From the NCBI GenBank assembly GCA_001662425.1, contig BDDC01002206.1, forward strand, positions 1,663-15,155: a stretch of DNA of 13,493 nt, read 5' to 3'. Below the pieces are notes generated by a model, which did no database searches, was not told the origin of the DNA, and was given only the letters and a program-made list of their open reading frames with translations. This DNA is from Chlamydomonas sphaeroides. Lineage: Eukaryota > Chlorophyta > Chlorophyceae > Chlamydomonadales > Chlamydomonadaceae. Below, one piece after another: positions 6,187 through 13,493 of this stretch (the first letter of the stretch is position 1; every line of letters begins with the position of its first letter). Both the position numbers and the translations under genes were made by a program.

Positions 6187-7746
6187 ATGCACCATTACAT
6201 TACCCGTAACACTGCCAAGTCAACCAAACGGCCGGCCTCCGCTACCCCCCGCCCTACCTTGCAGGCCTGCCAAGGCCTGACGTTCGGCAGCTGGACCCCC
6301 TGCGAGCTGACCGAGGCGCTCGGGCGGCCGCCGTGCAAGCGCTGCGCCGCGCATGGTCGCTGCGCGGCAGGCGCGACAGCACCGCCCACAAATGCCATGC
6401 TGCCTTGCCCGGCCGACGCACCCCGGCCGCCAGCGTGCAGGCTGCCAGAGCCGGAGGAGCAGGAGGAACAGGAGGCAGCGCCATCCTGTCAAGACGGCTA
6501 CAGTGACTCGGAGGGCGTCAGCGACGACGACGACCCTGCCTACTTCCCCAGCCACTGCTCGCCCAGCCGTCCTTCGGGTTACGTGGATGAGGAGGGGGCC
6601 CATTTCGGCGACGGCCTGCGCCACCTGACGCTGCAGGAGTTTGGCCAGCTGCGGAGGCCTTTCCGACCTCCGTCGGGCCTGCCTCGCCCTCCGCGGCCCG
6701 CCAGCCCTCTGTGGCCGGCGCCGTCCTGCGGGTCACTGCCGTCCTGCGCGTTGGCCACCGCCTGCACAGACGAGGATCTGGACGCCGAGTGCGATGCATG
6801 GTTCAATCGCCAGGTGGCCTCTGGGGCCATGACTGACTGGGTGGCAGAGGAGCTGGCGGCGCTTGCTGCACAGCGTCTGGAGGTGCCGCCGCAGCAAGTG
6901 CCGCAGCAGCAGGCCGAGCCACAGGAGCCCCCGGTCGCGGTGGTCTCCTGCTCAGGCCGTGCTGTCAACAGCGAGGAGCTTGAGCAGGAGTGCGAGGAGG
7001 CATGCTCCTCGGGGCTGCAGCAGCATCGGAGCGGGCGAGCGCAGCAGGGACCAGCGCCCGGGCCGGCTTCTGCCGGGGGCAGCCTCCGCATCACGCTCGC
7101 GTTACAGTTGGCGCCGCAGCAGCTGCAGGGTGCCGCTGCGGCGCTTGTACCTCGGGTAGAGATGCCGGCGGACGGCGTGGCCGATGCCAAGGCCGAGGCG
7201 TCGTGCATGGTGTCGCCGACGAGCCCCGCGGGCTCGGACGACAGCGCCGGCTGCGGCGTCAGCCTGCTCGGCAGCCGCTGCAGCAGCACCGCCAGCCTCG
7301 ACTCGCCGTGCGGCAGCAGTAGCGGAAGCAGCAGCGGCAGGAGCTACGAGGCGTCGGCCAGCAGCGTCAGCCTATCGTCATTCGGCTGCAGTGGCAGAGA
7401 CGGGGACCTGCCGGATATGGACTTCGATGAGGCGGCCTTCCTGGAGCCGGCGGGGTCGTATGGCGGCGACGCCTCGACTGCCTGCCTCAGTAGCCCTCGC
7501 GTGGAGGCCAGCAGCTGCTGCAGTTGCATGGCCGTGTGGGAGCTGCCGGCGGCTGCCGAGTGCGGCTGTAGTTGTGGCTGCCCCGCTGGATCGTGCAGCA
7601 TCGGCGGTGGCGGTTGCTGCCCGGTGCCAAGGGCACGGCGGTGCCGGGCGTGGGATGCCGACTGCCCGGCCTGGTTGCAGCCGCAGCTGGATGGCCTGTT
7701 GGCGGCGGTGGTGGGAGACGCGCTGGCGGAGCAGCGGGCAAGGTAG
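6187..7746 (+). CDS. Gene A: low-complexity protein with LTFGSW motif, function unknown (519 aa)
   Basis: This is a single uninterrupted frame; 6187 is the first in-frame ATG, although the frame stays open upstream. I do not recognise the protein. Visible parts: a basic N-terminus, QGLTFGSWTPCEL (29-41), a Cys-containing linker, a Glu/Gln-rich run (88-97), an acidic patch VSDDDD (111-116), an FRPPSGLPR block (159-167), a predicted helical Ala/Glu segment (196-229), Gln-rich stretches (236-247), a Ser/Gly/Cys-rich region (350-402), MDFDEAAFLEP (411-421), a Cys cluster (444-478), and a C-terminal helix LDGLLAAVVGDAL (501-513) before the stop. The N-terminal motif, the FRPP block and the C-terminal helix recur in gene B, and the helix also in gene C. 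No catalytic domain, signal peptide or membrane segment is seen. Codon bias toward G/C and the paralogy support real coding. Confidence 0.8.
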   Translation: MHHYITRNTAKSTKRPASATPRPTLQACQGLTFGSWTPCELTEALGRPPCKRCAAHGRCAAGATAPPTNAMLPCPADAPRPPACRLPEPEEQEEQEAAPSCQDGYSDSEGVSDDDDPAYFPSHCSPSRPSGYVDEEGAHFGDGLRHLTLQEFGQLRRPFRPPSGLPRPPRPASPLWPAPSCGSLPSCALATACTDEDLDAECDAWFNRQVASGAMTDWVAEELAALAAQRLEVPPQQVPQQQAEPQEPPVAVVSCSGRAVNSEELEQECEEACSSGLQQHRSGRAQQGPAPGPASAGGSLRITLALQLAPQQLQGAAAALVPRVEMPADGVADAKAEASCMVSPTSPAGSDDSAGCGVSLLGSRCSSTASLDSPCGSSSGSSSGRSYEASASSVSLSSFGCSGRDGDLPDMDFDEAAFLEPAGSYGGDASTACLSSPRVEASSCCSCMAVWELPAAAECGCSCGCPAGSCSIGGGGCCPVPRARRCRAWDADCPAWLQPQLDGLLAAVVGDALAEQRAR

Positions 7747-8181
7747 AGCCCTGCCTCGACAGGGGGGGACCTTGCAGTCAGTGTCTGCTTGTGCGCGCCC
7801 TGCATTGGTGGCCCTTGCGGTGGACGGTTGCTGGGTGTACAAAAGGCGTGCGCTTGCCCTTGCGGTTAGTTGTCTAGCGTGACTGCGTCAGGGTGACCGG
7901 GGCCGGCACTTTGGTCGATGATGTCGGTGTATTGAAGCAGGCTTGGCTGGTGTATCTACAGGTGGAGAGGCAGGAAACGCAGGACGGATTGCTGGTGTGG
8001 GGTGCGTTTATGAGCGGACCTGGGGGACAGTGGATCGATGGTTGAATGGACTATATTTTGTGCATGTGCCGTGATACAAGGGATACGGATCTTGCCGGCC
8101 AGTACGAGTGCGTGAAGCGTTGCAGACAATCGAGGTTCGTTCAATTGCTGCTTTTGCTTAAACAAAAATGTATTGGATTTG

Positions 8182-8195
8182 GCATACCGGTATGC
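8182..8195. repeat. Perfect 14-bp palindrome
   Basis: GCATACCGGTATGC is its own reverse complement. It sits in AT-rich sequence about 440 bp after the gene A stop codon, similar in placement to the larger palindrome after the kinase gene. Confidence 0.85.
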
Positions 8196-8340
8196 TTACA
8201 TGCGTTTGTCAACGCTAGTCTCTAGTTCTTATTCGTGTCGTTGGTAAGCCCGGTAGTTTGATGCGCACATAAGTTGGCCTACACCGTCTGTCTACGATGT
8301 TGGTGCGAGAACCCGCCGACGCCACGGAACGGCCTGGACA

Positions 8341-8808
8341 ATGTGGCCCCAGACGGAGTGGGAAAGGGGCGTCACCCCTGACCTTGTCCCTCATCCAGGG
8401 CTGCCGGTCGGTACCACCCAGGGCTCCGTCCGCCCCTGTTGCCACTGCGCGGCGGGGGTTCGTCCCCCCAAAAGGTTGTACTGTGACGCCCTGAGCTGTA
8501 AGCACACGCAAGCATGTCTGTACCTAGCGTTGTGTCCGTCGTCAGGCAGTCGGAGGAGGGACCCAGTGTACGACAGAAAGTGTGTGCGTTCTGCGGTCCA
8601 GGGGGTTACCGACCCACGGAGCCAGGTCTGGCCATGCATTCGCATGGACGCTCCAGCTGCATGTTATCGGTACTTTACAGCACATCATATTAGACGAACA
8701 TGCCTGGACTGGGCGAGGGGAGGGGCTGGTCTTGGCAAGGAAGGACTCGGTCCATACTTGCCCAACAACCTTTTCACGCGCTATCCATTGCCAGGACACA
8801 CAGCATAA
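8341..8808 (+). CDS. Doubtful 155-codon open frame, no recognised product
   Basis: The frame opens with a true ATG (MWPQTEWERG...) and ends at a TAA, with many Cys, Arg and Pro residues. I recognise no domain, and the composition does not show the strong Ala/Gly/Ser bias of the other genes in the window. It overlaps a GC hairpin and a candidate poly(A) signal, so it is probably a chance frame in a repeat-like or intergenic stretch. It is reported only because it is one of the longest ATG-initiated frames outside the genes. Confidence 0.15.
   Translation: MWPQTEWERGVTPDLVPHPGLPVGTTQGSVRPCCHCAAGVRPPKRLYCDALSCKHTQACLYLALCPSSGSRRRDPVYDRKCVRSAVQGVTDPRSQVWPCIRMDAPAACYRYFTAHHIRRTCLDWARGGAGLGKEGLGPYLPNNLFTRYPLPGHTA
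8454..8468. repeat. GC hairpin GGGGG-TTCGT-CCCCC
   Basis: A five-base-pair perfect stem with a five-base loop in the A-B intergenic region. It superficially resembles a tRNA T-arm, but no tRNA body surrounds it. Confidence 0.6.
8497..8501 (+). terminator. Candidate poly(A) signal TGTAA (gene A transcript)
   Basis: Green-algal type signal about 750 bp after the gene A stop. The 3'UTR length implied is plausible for chlorophytes, but a five-base motif occurs by chance often, including inside introns of this window. Confidence 0.25.
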
Positions 8809-9288
8809 TTGTCTCTACACAAGCGCATCCTCACGGCACCATCTAGCATCCCCAACCACTGGTGTGCAACGTCTGAGAAGGCAGCAGACGAAGCCCGGAC
8901 CGGCCGAATCCTCCCAGCGGCAGTAGATAGCTGCACACAACAGCGCGTGTCGTTGAAAATCAGCAGCTTCGTGGGCCGTGGCATACTTGAACCGGCGCGG
9001 CGAGGTCTGCTCCTGCTAGCGGCACCAGAAGTCACGACCATCTACGGGGCTAGCAATCTCGCAACCTTTTGCTGACCTTCTGCTAGACCTGCGAGGCGTT
9101 GGACGCACTAGCTCCTGAGGCCAACTCCTCGGGACCCAACGCCACGCCCAGGCCACGCCAGCGAGGTTGGTTCTGCCGCTATAGTCTTACTCTTGGTATC
9201 GTTAGAAAACCTCACGAATGCAATCGTTGCACCTTGCGACAACCGCAAACCCCCTCAATTCCCTACATCCACAGGCGGAGGACCTGCC

Positions 9289-10939
9289 ATGCCCGCTGCT
9301 CACCCCCTGGCCTTGAGCCTACACAACAGCGCATCTACGTCTCGCATATCCGAGCAAGGGCTTACCTTTGGCAGCTGGCAGCCCAGCGAGCTCGGCGCGG
9401 CGACGACAAAGGATGCCTCACTGACGCTCCCAACCCAAGTACCAAGCCGCACGGAGCAACGGACAGACGCGGAGCAACCTCCCCTGCAGGCATGGTGCCA
9501 AACCCCCGGTCAACACCAGCAGCACGGTCAAGGCTCCTGCCACGTGGTGCACAGCCCCATCCAGGATGCCCAGCAGCAGCTGTTGCAGCAACAACAGCAG
9601 TCGATGCTGCAGCAACAGCAGCTGCTCCTGCAGCGGCAGCTCCTTCACCAGCAGCTACAGCAGCTGATTCAGCAGCACCACCAACAGCAGCTGCTCAACG
9701 CGGCAGCGGCTGCGGCCGGCATCTCGCTGGGGGGCGCTGGCAACGGCTCTGAGATGTGCGGTTATACCGACTGCGCGTCGGCAGCGGCCTGCAATGACTT
9801 CTCGCTGGCTTGCGGCATCGCCGGGGGCGGCGAGCGGCCGCCACCATACGATTCCCTCTGCTGTGAGTACCCCAGCAATTTCTGCGCAGCGTTCGGCATG
9901 AATTGGCTGGTCCCCCTTAGATGTAACATGCACGCGCCCCCTGGCTCACCGGGCCCGAGCCTAGCCGGCGCCACCATTTTTTAACTCAGCTGGCATGCGC
10001 TACTGCCCTGCAACCCACAGACCACAGCACGGGCTTTTGGTTCGGCGGCTTCTTCTTCTCGTCGTTCGCCGACCTGCAGGTGAGAGCAGTAATGGTGCCC
10101 GCAACGCGGGAGAGGCAGTGCCCTGTAGCCCCGTGCTTGTTTGTAACCCTCCCCCCCACCCCCTGTTCATGCAGCTGTACCGCCGCCGCGCCATCGCCTG
10201 GAACTTCCACGCGTACGGCATACGGCCTGAGTTTCGGCCGCCGCCGCACCTGCCGCGCGCGCGGCCGCCGCGCGCCGCTGCCATCTGCCCAACGGCCGCC
10301 GCGGGGCCTCCGCTGCCACTCCCCGCCGCCCGCGGGGCTCCGCCTGCCGCCATCGTCGACGTTGGCGGCGCTGTCGATGACCCCATGGACGTCGACGAGT
10401 TTCCGGCGGTAGAGTGCGACGTAGCGGCGGTGGCAGCGGCGGCGACTGGCGGCGAGGTTGCCGTCGACGACGGCGATATGCCGTGCTGCGGCTCGCCGGG
10501 CAGCACCGGCAGCATCTGCAGCGACAGCAGCGCCGCAGACGGCTGCGACGCCGCCAGCGATTACTGCTGCCGGCCCCGCCAGGCGCTGGCCGGCCTGGAG
10601 TACCTCCTACCGCCGCTGGAGGCGCCCATGCCGACGACGGATGGCGGCAGCGCCGCTGCCGACTGGGACTGCGTCGTGAGGATCGACGGTACTGCCAAGC
10701 GGCCGCACCTGTGCGTCGTCAGCTCCGCACCTGCGCTGCCGCGTTGCGAGCTGAAGCCGCTGCGCTGCTCCCTTCCAGCCGCACTGGCGGCTGGCGAGTC
10801 CGCGCCTGGCGACGGCGGCGCGGGCGCAGGCGGGGGCAGCCCCGTTGGCGGCGTGTGTGCGGTGTGGGCCGCCGGGGACCTGTGTGGTCTCCTGAGCCGG
10901 GTGGTGGATGAGGCCCTCTGGACCGAGCAGGAGGAGTGA
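9289..10939 (+). CDS. Gene B: polyQ protein with LTFGSW motif, function unknown (465 aa, three exons)
   Basis: Exons: 9289-9862, 10021-10079, 10175-10939, total 1,398 nt. The donors are GTGAGT and GTGAGA; the second acceptor follows a strong C/T tract, and both joins keep phase (T|AC gives Tyr; CAG|CTG). ATG 9289 is the first in-frame ATG in this frame. I do not recognise the protein. Parts: SEQGLTFGSWQPSEL (21-35), a Gln/Leu-rich run (92-135) that could form a coiled coil, an Ala run, an aromatic block TGFWFGGFFFSSF (195-207), LYRRRAIAWNFHAYGIRPEF, FRPPPHLPR (231-239), acidic PMDVDEF (281-287), CGSPGSTGSICSDSS (316-330), and a C-terminal helix DLCGLLSRVVDEALW (446-460) with an acidic end. 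It shares motifs with A and C. Retaining intron 1 would stop translation at 9984, giving about 231 residues. Confidence 0.8.
9562..9693 (+). repeat. Gln/Leu-rich low-complexity tract (mixed CAG/CAA/CTG codons)
   Basis: This covers residues 92-135 of gene B. Glutamine codons are a CAG/CAA mixture interrupted by Leu and His codons rather than a pure CAG expansion, which favours selection for the peptide property (coiled coil or prion-like) over recent slippage. Confidence 0.85.
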
Positions 10940-11478
10940 GGAGTGGCCGTTTGAACCGGCGAGCGCACGGCGCCGTCGAGCAGCAGCAGGTGATGGTGGA
11001 CGGGCGTTCACTGCGAGATTCAGAGTCTGGCGTGGGGTCGGAGCGGTATGGGGTAGCAGCGGCGGAGCTGACCTTGCTGAGCCAGCAGAGTGACCCACCA
11101 GGGGTGCTCAGGTGCGTGCAATGGGCTGCGCAGGGTAGCTTATGCACGGCGCATGGGCTCGTTTGCTTGAGAGACTCGGGCGGACAAGGTAGTTTGTTTG
11201 ATGTTGATAGGTAGAAGGGCAGCGTGCAGGATGCATGGTGGTTGCCTTCGTTACGTTACGGTTACGTTCTTGTCTTGCGCTTCATCATCCTGGTGCGTTA
11301 CTCGACACCGTCATCTCACTAGCGATGCGACGACGCACTTGCTTCTTTGCCCAACTACATAACGCAGCGCCGACGCCCGCAGCCGGTGTCGGCTGCTGGC
11401 GGTCCCATGCCGCAACCTACCTCTTCCGTGCTGCCGTGATTAGTCTGCCGGGGTTGTTGGCATAACGTAGCGTTAGCT

Positions 11479-11490
11479 TCTCTCTCTCTC
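11479..11490. repeat. (TC)6 microsatellite
   Basis: Six uninterrupted TC units in the B-C intergenic region, simple sequence with no further signal. Confidence 0.8.
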
Positions 11491-12145
11491 TAACTCATGC
11501 AGCGCGTGCTATATGTCTTCTCGATGTGGCGTGTGCTTGCTGCTCTGGGATTCGCTATCTGGTAATTGCTCTATCCGCACTGCATTCTTGGCAGCTGGTG
11601 TGACCGGGCACTGTGTGCGCTGCGTTTGTCCGTCCCGAGTATGGTTGATGCGCCGTACTGCACAGCAGGTTGCGGGGCTGGTGTTGTGTGCTTAGGCGAT
11701 GCATCGGGCAGATTGGGGCTCCAGCGTGTGTTTATGTCGTGTAGCTAGTCGAACAACCGTTCGTCCGTAGGAAGAGCTCCCCTACTTCGGCGATGTCCTG
11801 CAATACATGCGCCTCACTTCCTGCGTTGTACTGTGTGTCCTCGCCGATTGCTTCGGCCCTTGCTGTCGGCGGCGCAGTTGGAATGCAAGCATTCGTGACC
11901 CTGCGGGCAATTGCCGCTGCAGCTTATACCGAACTATCCCGTGTTGGGACTTGCGACCTCCTGCTTGTGACAGTCGATGCGACCCGTGGACCACGCCGGG
12001 GACGCGGACCTGCAACAAACACTGAACCGTATGCCAGCGTTACGACTACACGTTCCGAGCGTGGGGTGTCTTAGCTGCGGACGTTGTCTCACATGCCGCG
12101 GTCCACATGCCGTCCGCCCGGCTTCTGTATCGGCCCCTGACCACT

Positions 12146-12150
12146 TGTAA
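12146..12150 (+). terminator. Candidate poly(A) signal TGTAA (gene B transcript)
   Basis: Green-algal type signal 1.2 kb after the gene B stop and 246 bp before the gene C ATG. The position fits a boundary between the two transcripts, but the motif alone is weak evidence. Confidence 0.25.
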
Positions 12151-12395
12151 GGAGCTCTAGGACAAGTTATCACGGGTGACCAGCGCAAGTCTCAGCATGG
12201 GTTTCGATGAGCCGCACAGCCGACCGTCGACAATCACCCACACTCTACGCCCGTTACTCAAAACATTGAAGTCTTACAACTTGACCAACTAGTCTTGTGA
12301 CAATACTCCCCCACACCCACAGCGGGGCACAGTCCACATTCAAGTAGCCAACAACTCACTCGCTCTTACTCGACAGCTCTGAACTTATCGTCGCA

Positions 12396-13097
12396 ATGAC
12401 CTCCTCTCTGTTGGAGCGACGGCGCTTGGTGCCAACAACGCTGCGGGTCGCAGTCAATGCTTTGGACAGCGTCCCAAACTGTGTCAAGGTTGATAAATAT
12501 GGCAACAAGCATGGCGCTGGGGCTCCCGCGATTGATACTGGGCTACAGCTTCTCCATGCGGCCCATGCGGTCGTGGCTCCAGCGCCGCTGCCGGCTAGCC
12601 TGCACAGCGATTCCGACGCTGAGGAGGACGACGACAGTGCCATGCTTGCCGACCGGGACAGCTGCGGCAGCACCGGCAGCTCGCAGAGCGACTTGAGCAA
12701 CGGGTTCGACGCGTCGGGCTCGGACGACCACGACGAGGAGGGCGACGACAACACTCTCTGCCTTCACATGGAGCAGTGCTCACTGAAACAGATCGGCCGC
12801 GACCCGCGACCCGCGCCGGGCTGCGCCGTTTCATCTGCCATCACCAGCTGCCTGGACGGCGCCGACCTCCTCCTTGCGGGCCTCGCGCCTCTGCGGGCAC
12901 CAGCTAGCGCGTCCGCCTGCCACGTCGCCACGGGCTGGCGATGCGGTGACAGCCTCGCAAATCTGTGCTTCGGCGCGGGCGCCATGGAGGCGCCGGGCGC
13001 GGGTTGGGTATCTGAGGGGTTGTCCAGCGACGCCTTCAACCAGCTTGTGGGCCTGGCTGTCAGCTCCGCGCTCTGGGAGGACGACGAGGACTTGTGA
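12396..13097 (+). CDS. Gene C: acidic/Ser-rich protein related to the C-terminal half of gene B, function unknown (233 aa)
   Basis: A single frame from a true ATG at 12396 to TGA at 13095-13097. I do not recognise the protein. Visible parts: a basic N-terminus (LLERRRLVP), an acidic run SDSDAEEDDDS (71-81), CGSTGSSQSDLSNGFDASGSDDHDEEGDD (90-118, interrupted acidic/Ser patch), several dispersed Cys, an Ala/Leu-rich segment (153-170), and a C-terminal helix FNQLVGLAVSSALW (214-227) followed by EDDEDL. The Ser/Gly patch and the ALW plus acidic end match gene B in order. The LTFGSW motif and the FRPP block of A and B are absent, so C is either a shortened paralogue or has an upstream exon I cannot identify. 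The C/A/T-rich sequence directly before the ATG looks like a leader. Confidence 0.75.
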   Translation: MTSSLLERRRLVPTTLRVAVNALDSVPNCVKVDKYGNKHGAGAPAIDTGLQLLHAAHAVVAPAPLPASLHSDSDAEEDDDSAMLADRDSCGSTGSSQSDLSNGFDASGSDDHDEEGDDNTLCLHMEQCSLKQIGRDPRPAPGCAVSSAITSCLDGADLLLAGLAPLRAPASASACHVATGWRCGDSLANLCFGAGAMEAPGAGWVSEGLSSDAFNQLVGLAVSSALWEDDEDL

Positions 13098-13303
13098 GGT
13101 TGGTGGGGACTGGAGGCAATGAATTGGAAGGGACTGTGCTAGCGTTACTGTGTGCGTCATCGTTGAGACGGAGCAGGGTAGGGAAGGACGGGGTAGGCGC
13201 AGGCGGCCAGGTACCCGGGCGGTGCCCCCGGGCCGAGGGCCATTCATGGCTGCATACAGCTTACGTGGAAGCAAATGCGGCCTTGCCACGTCTGGCGGCG
13301 TAA

Positions 13304-13309
13304 AATAAA
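13304..13309 (+). terminator. Candidate poly(A) signal AATAAA (gene C transcript)
   Basis: AATAAA sits inside TAAAATAAAATG, an isolated A/T-rich island 207 bp after the gene C stop. Chlorophytes usually use TGTAA, but none is seen between the stop and this site, so the island is the best candidate. Confidence 0.35.
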
Positions 13310-13401
13310 ATGAACGTAGCGCTCACTTGACGGCACGTAGGGGATTGTATGTCATGGAGCTCTGCAAGCGCCGGGCATCGGTGCCGCGGTTCACATGTTG
13401 G

Positions 13402-13456
13402 CTCGCCCCCCCGTAGGGGCGCGAGACCCCGCTGGCGCCACCAGCCCGCTGGGGCT
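13402..13456. repeat. Cluster of short GC-rich hairpins
   Basis: Three adjacent inverted repeats are readable: CTCGCCCC with GGGGCGCGAG (13402-13425, one bulge), GCTGG-CGCCA-CCAGC (13431-13445), and AGCCC with GGGCT immediately after. They may be part of a repeat element cut off by the window end, or simply GC-rich structure. Confidence 0.45.
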
Positions 13457-13493
13457 GCCCGCTCTGGCAACGCGCCCTTTCGCGAGAGCTGTT

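Larger units (their letters stand above)
7747..9288. other. Intergenic region between genes A and B
   Basis: The first part (to about 8160) is T/G-rich and looks like a long 3'UTR of gene A. A perfect 14-bp palindrome lies at 8182-8195, a GC hairpin at 8454-8468, and a TGTAA at 8497-8501. One ATG-initiated frame (8341-8808) is listed separately with low confidence. The last 200 bp before gene B end in TCCACAG at about 9273, which could be an acceptor of a leader intron. No RNA genes were recognised. Confidence 0.45.
10940..12395. other. Intergenic region between genes B and C
   Basis: No gene is supported. It holds a short run of TTACG units (11251-11266), a (TC)6 microsatellite (11479-11490), a TGTAA at 12146-12150, and a C/A-rich stretch just before gene C that looks like a leader. 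An ATG frame at 11793-12074 and a Cys-rich frame at 11807-12025 overlap each other; neither has recognisable domains and I do not call them. The tandem CACATGCCG pair near 12091-12112 is minor. Confidence 0.45.
13098..13493. other. 3' flank of gene C to window end
   Basis: No gene is seen. The first 200 bp fit a G/T-rich 3'UTR. An AATAAA lies at 13304-13309, and from 13402 the sequence folds into several small GC hairpins that continue to the window edge. Confidence 0.5.

Noticed and set aside
6579..7289. Long minus-strand open frame opposite gene A (236 codons)
   Set aside because: It is the mirror of GC-rich Ser/Ala/Gly codons of gene A. It has no motifs, while the + strand frame carries paralogous blocks.
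8454..8468. GGTTCG-containing hairpin as a tRNA T-arm
   Set aside because: The loop is five bases, not seven, and no anticodon, D-arm or acceptor stem can be built around it.
9193..9288. N-terminal extension of gene B from a TTG at 9193
   Set aside because: There is no ATG in this stretch, and TTG starts are not expected in nuclear genes. ATG 9289 lies close upstream of the shared LTFGSW motif, as in gene A.
9863..9984. Gene B as a separate 231-residue protein ending at 9984 and a second gene starting near 10000
   Set aside because: A GTGAGT donor at 9863 and a CAG acceptor at 10020 join the frames in phase, and the shared FRPP block and C-terminal helix then fall in the same order as in gene A. 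Two separate genes would lack an ATG near the second part.
11793..12074. Cys-rich small open frames upstream of gene C as a small secreted protein
   Set aside because: Two overlapping frames of similar quality, neither with clear signal-peptide architecture or homology. Treated as chance.
1..13493. CRISPR arrays, telomere repeats, bacterial operon signals, prophage or IS elements
   Set aside because: No regularly spaced repeats, no TTTAGGG-like arrays, no transposase or phage motifs. The spliceosomal introns show that the window is eukaryotic nuclear DNA.

Overview
The window is nuclear DNA of a eukaryote, most likely a green alga (Chlorophyta). It is GC-rich. The first gene is cut by many short GT-AG introns with GTGAGC/GTGCGC-type donors. 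The proteins are rich in Ala, Gly, Ser and Gln low-complexity runs, and the first protein is closest to the plant AFC branch of LAMMER kinases. No operons, rRNA, tRNA or CRISPR arrays are visible. All four genes I support lie on the + strand.

Layout. (1) 304-3655: a 14-exon LAMMER (AFC/CLK-type) dual-specificity kinase, about 477 residues, kinase domain complete. (2) 3656-5042: GT-rich, gene-free 3' flank with a perfect 24-bp palindrome at 3998-4021. (3) 5043-5625: a decayed partial copy of the kinase gene covering the end of exon 8, intron 8, exon 9 and the start of intron 9. Its donor site is destroyed and foreign sequence interrupts it. (4) 6187-7746: intron-free coding region for a 519-residue low-complexity protein (A). 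(5) 7747-9288: intergenic. (6) 9289-10939: a three-exon gene for a 465-residue polyQ protein (B). (7) 10940-12395: intergenic. (8) 12396-13097: a 233-residue acidic/Ser-rich protein (C). (9) 13098-13493: 3' flank with an AATAAA-like signal and a run of small hairpins.

The most interesting signal is that A, B and C look like a tandem family of diverged, mostly disordered paralogues that I do not recognise. A and B share an N-terminal motif, QGLTFGSW-x-P-x-E-L, and an FRPPxxLPR block. B and C share a GSTGSxxSDxS block. All three end in a short helix of the type LxxLLxxVVxxAL(W) followed by a charged tail. The FGSW core resembles the FGDF-type motif that docks on the NTF2-like domain of G3BP. 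With the polyQ and low-complexity sequence this suggests ribonucleoprotein-granule or scaffold proteins, but that is inference only.

The kinase has its own oddities: an altered LAMMER signature (Arg to Ala), a hydrophobic C-terminal extension that could be a tail anchor, and four successive acceptor AGs in the same phase at one intron. I see no direct evidence that the kinase and the A/B/C genes act together. LAMMER kinases classically phosphorylate Ser-rich nuclear proteins.
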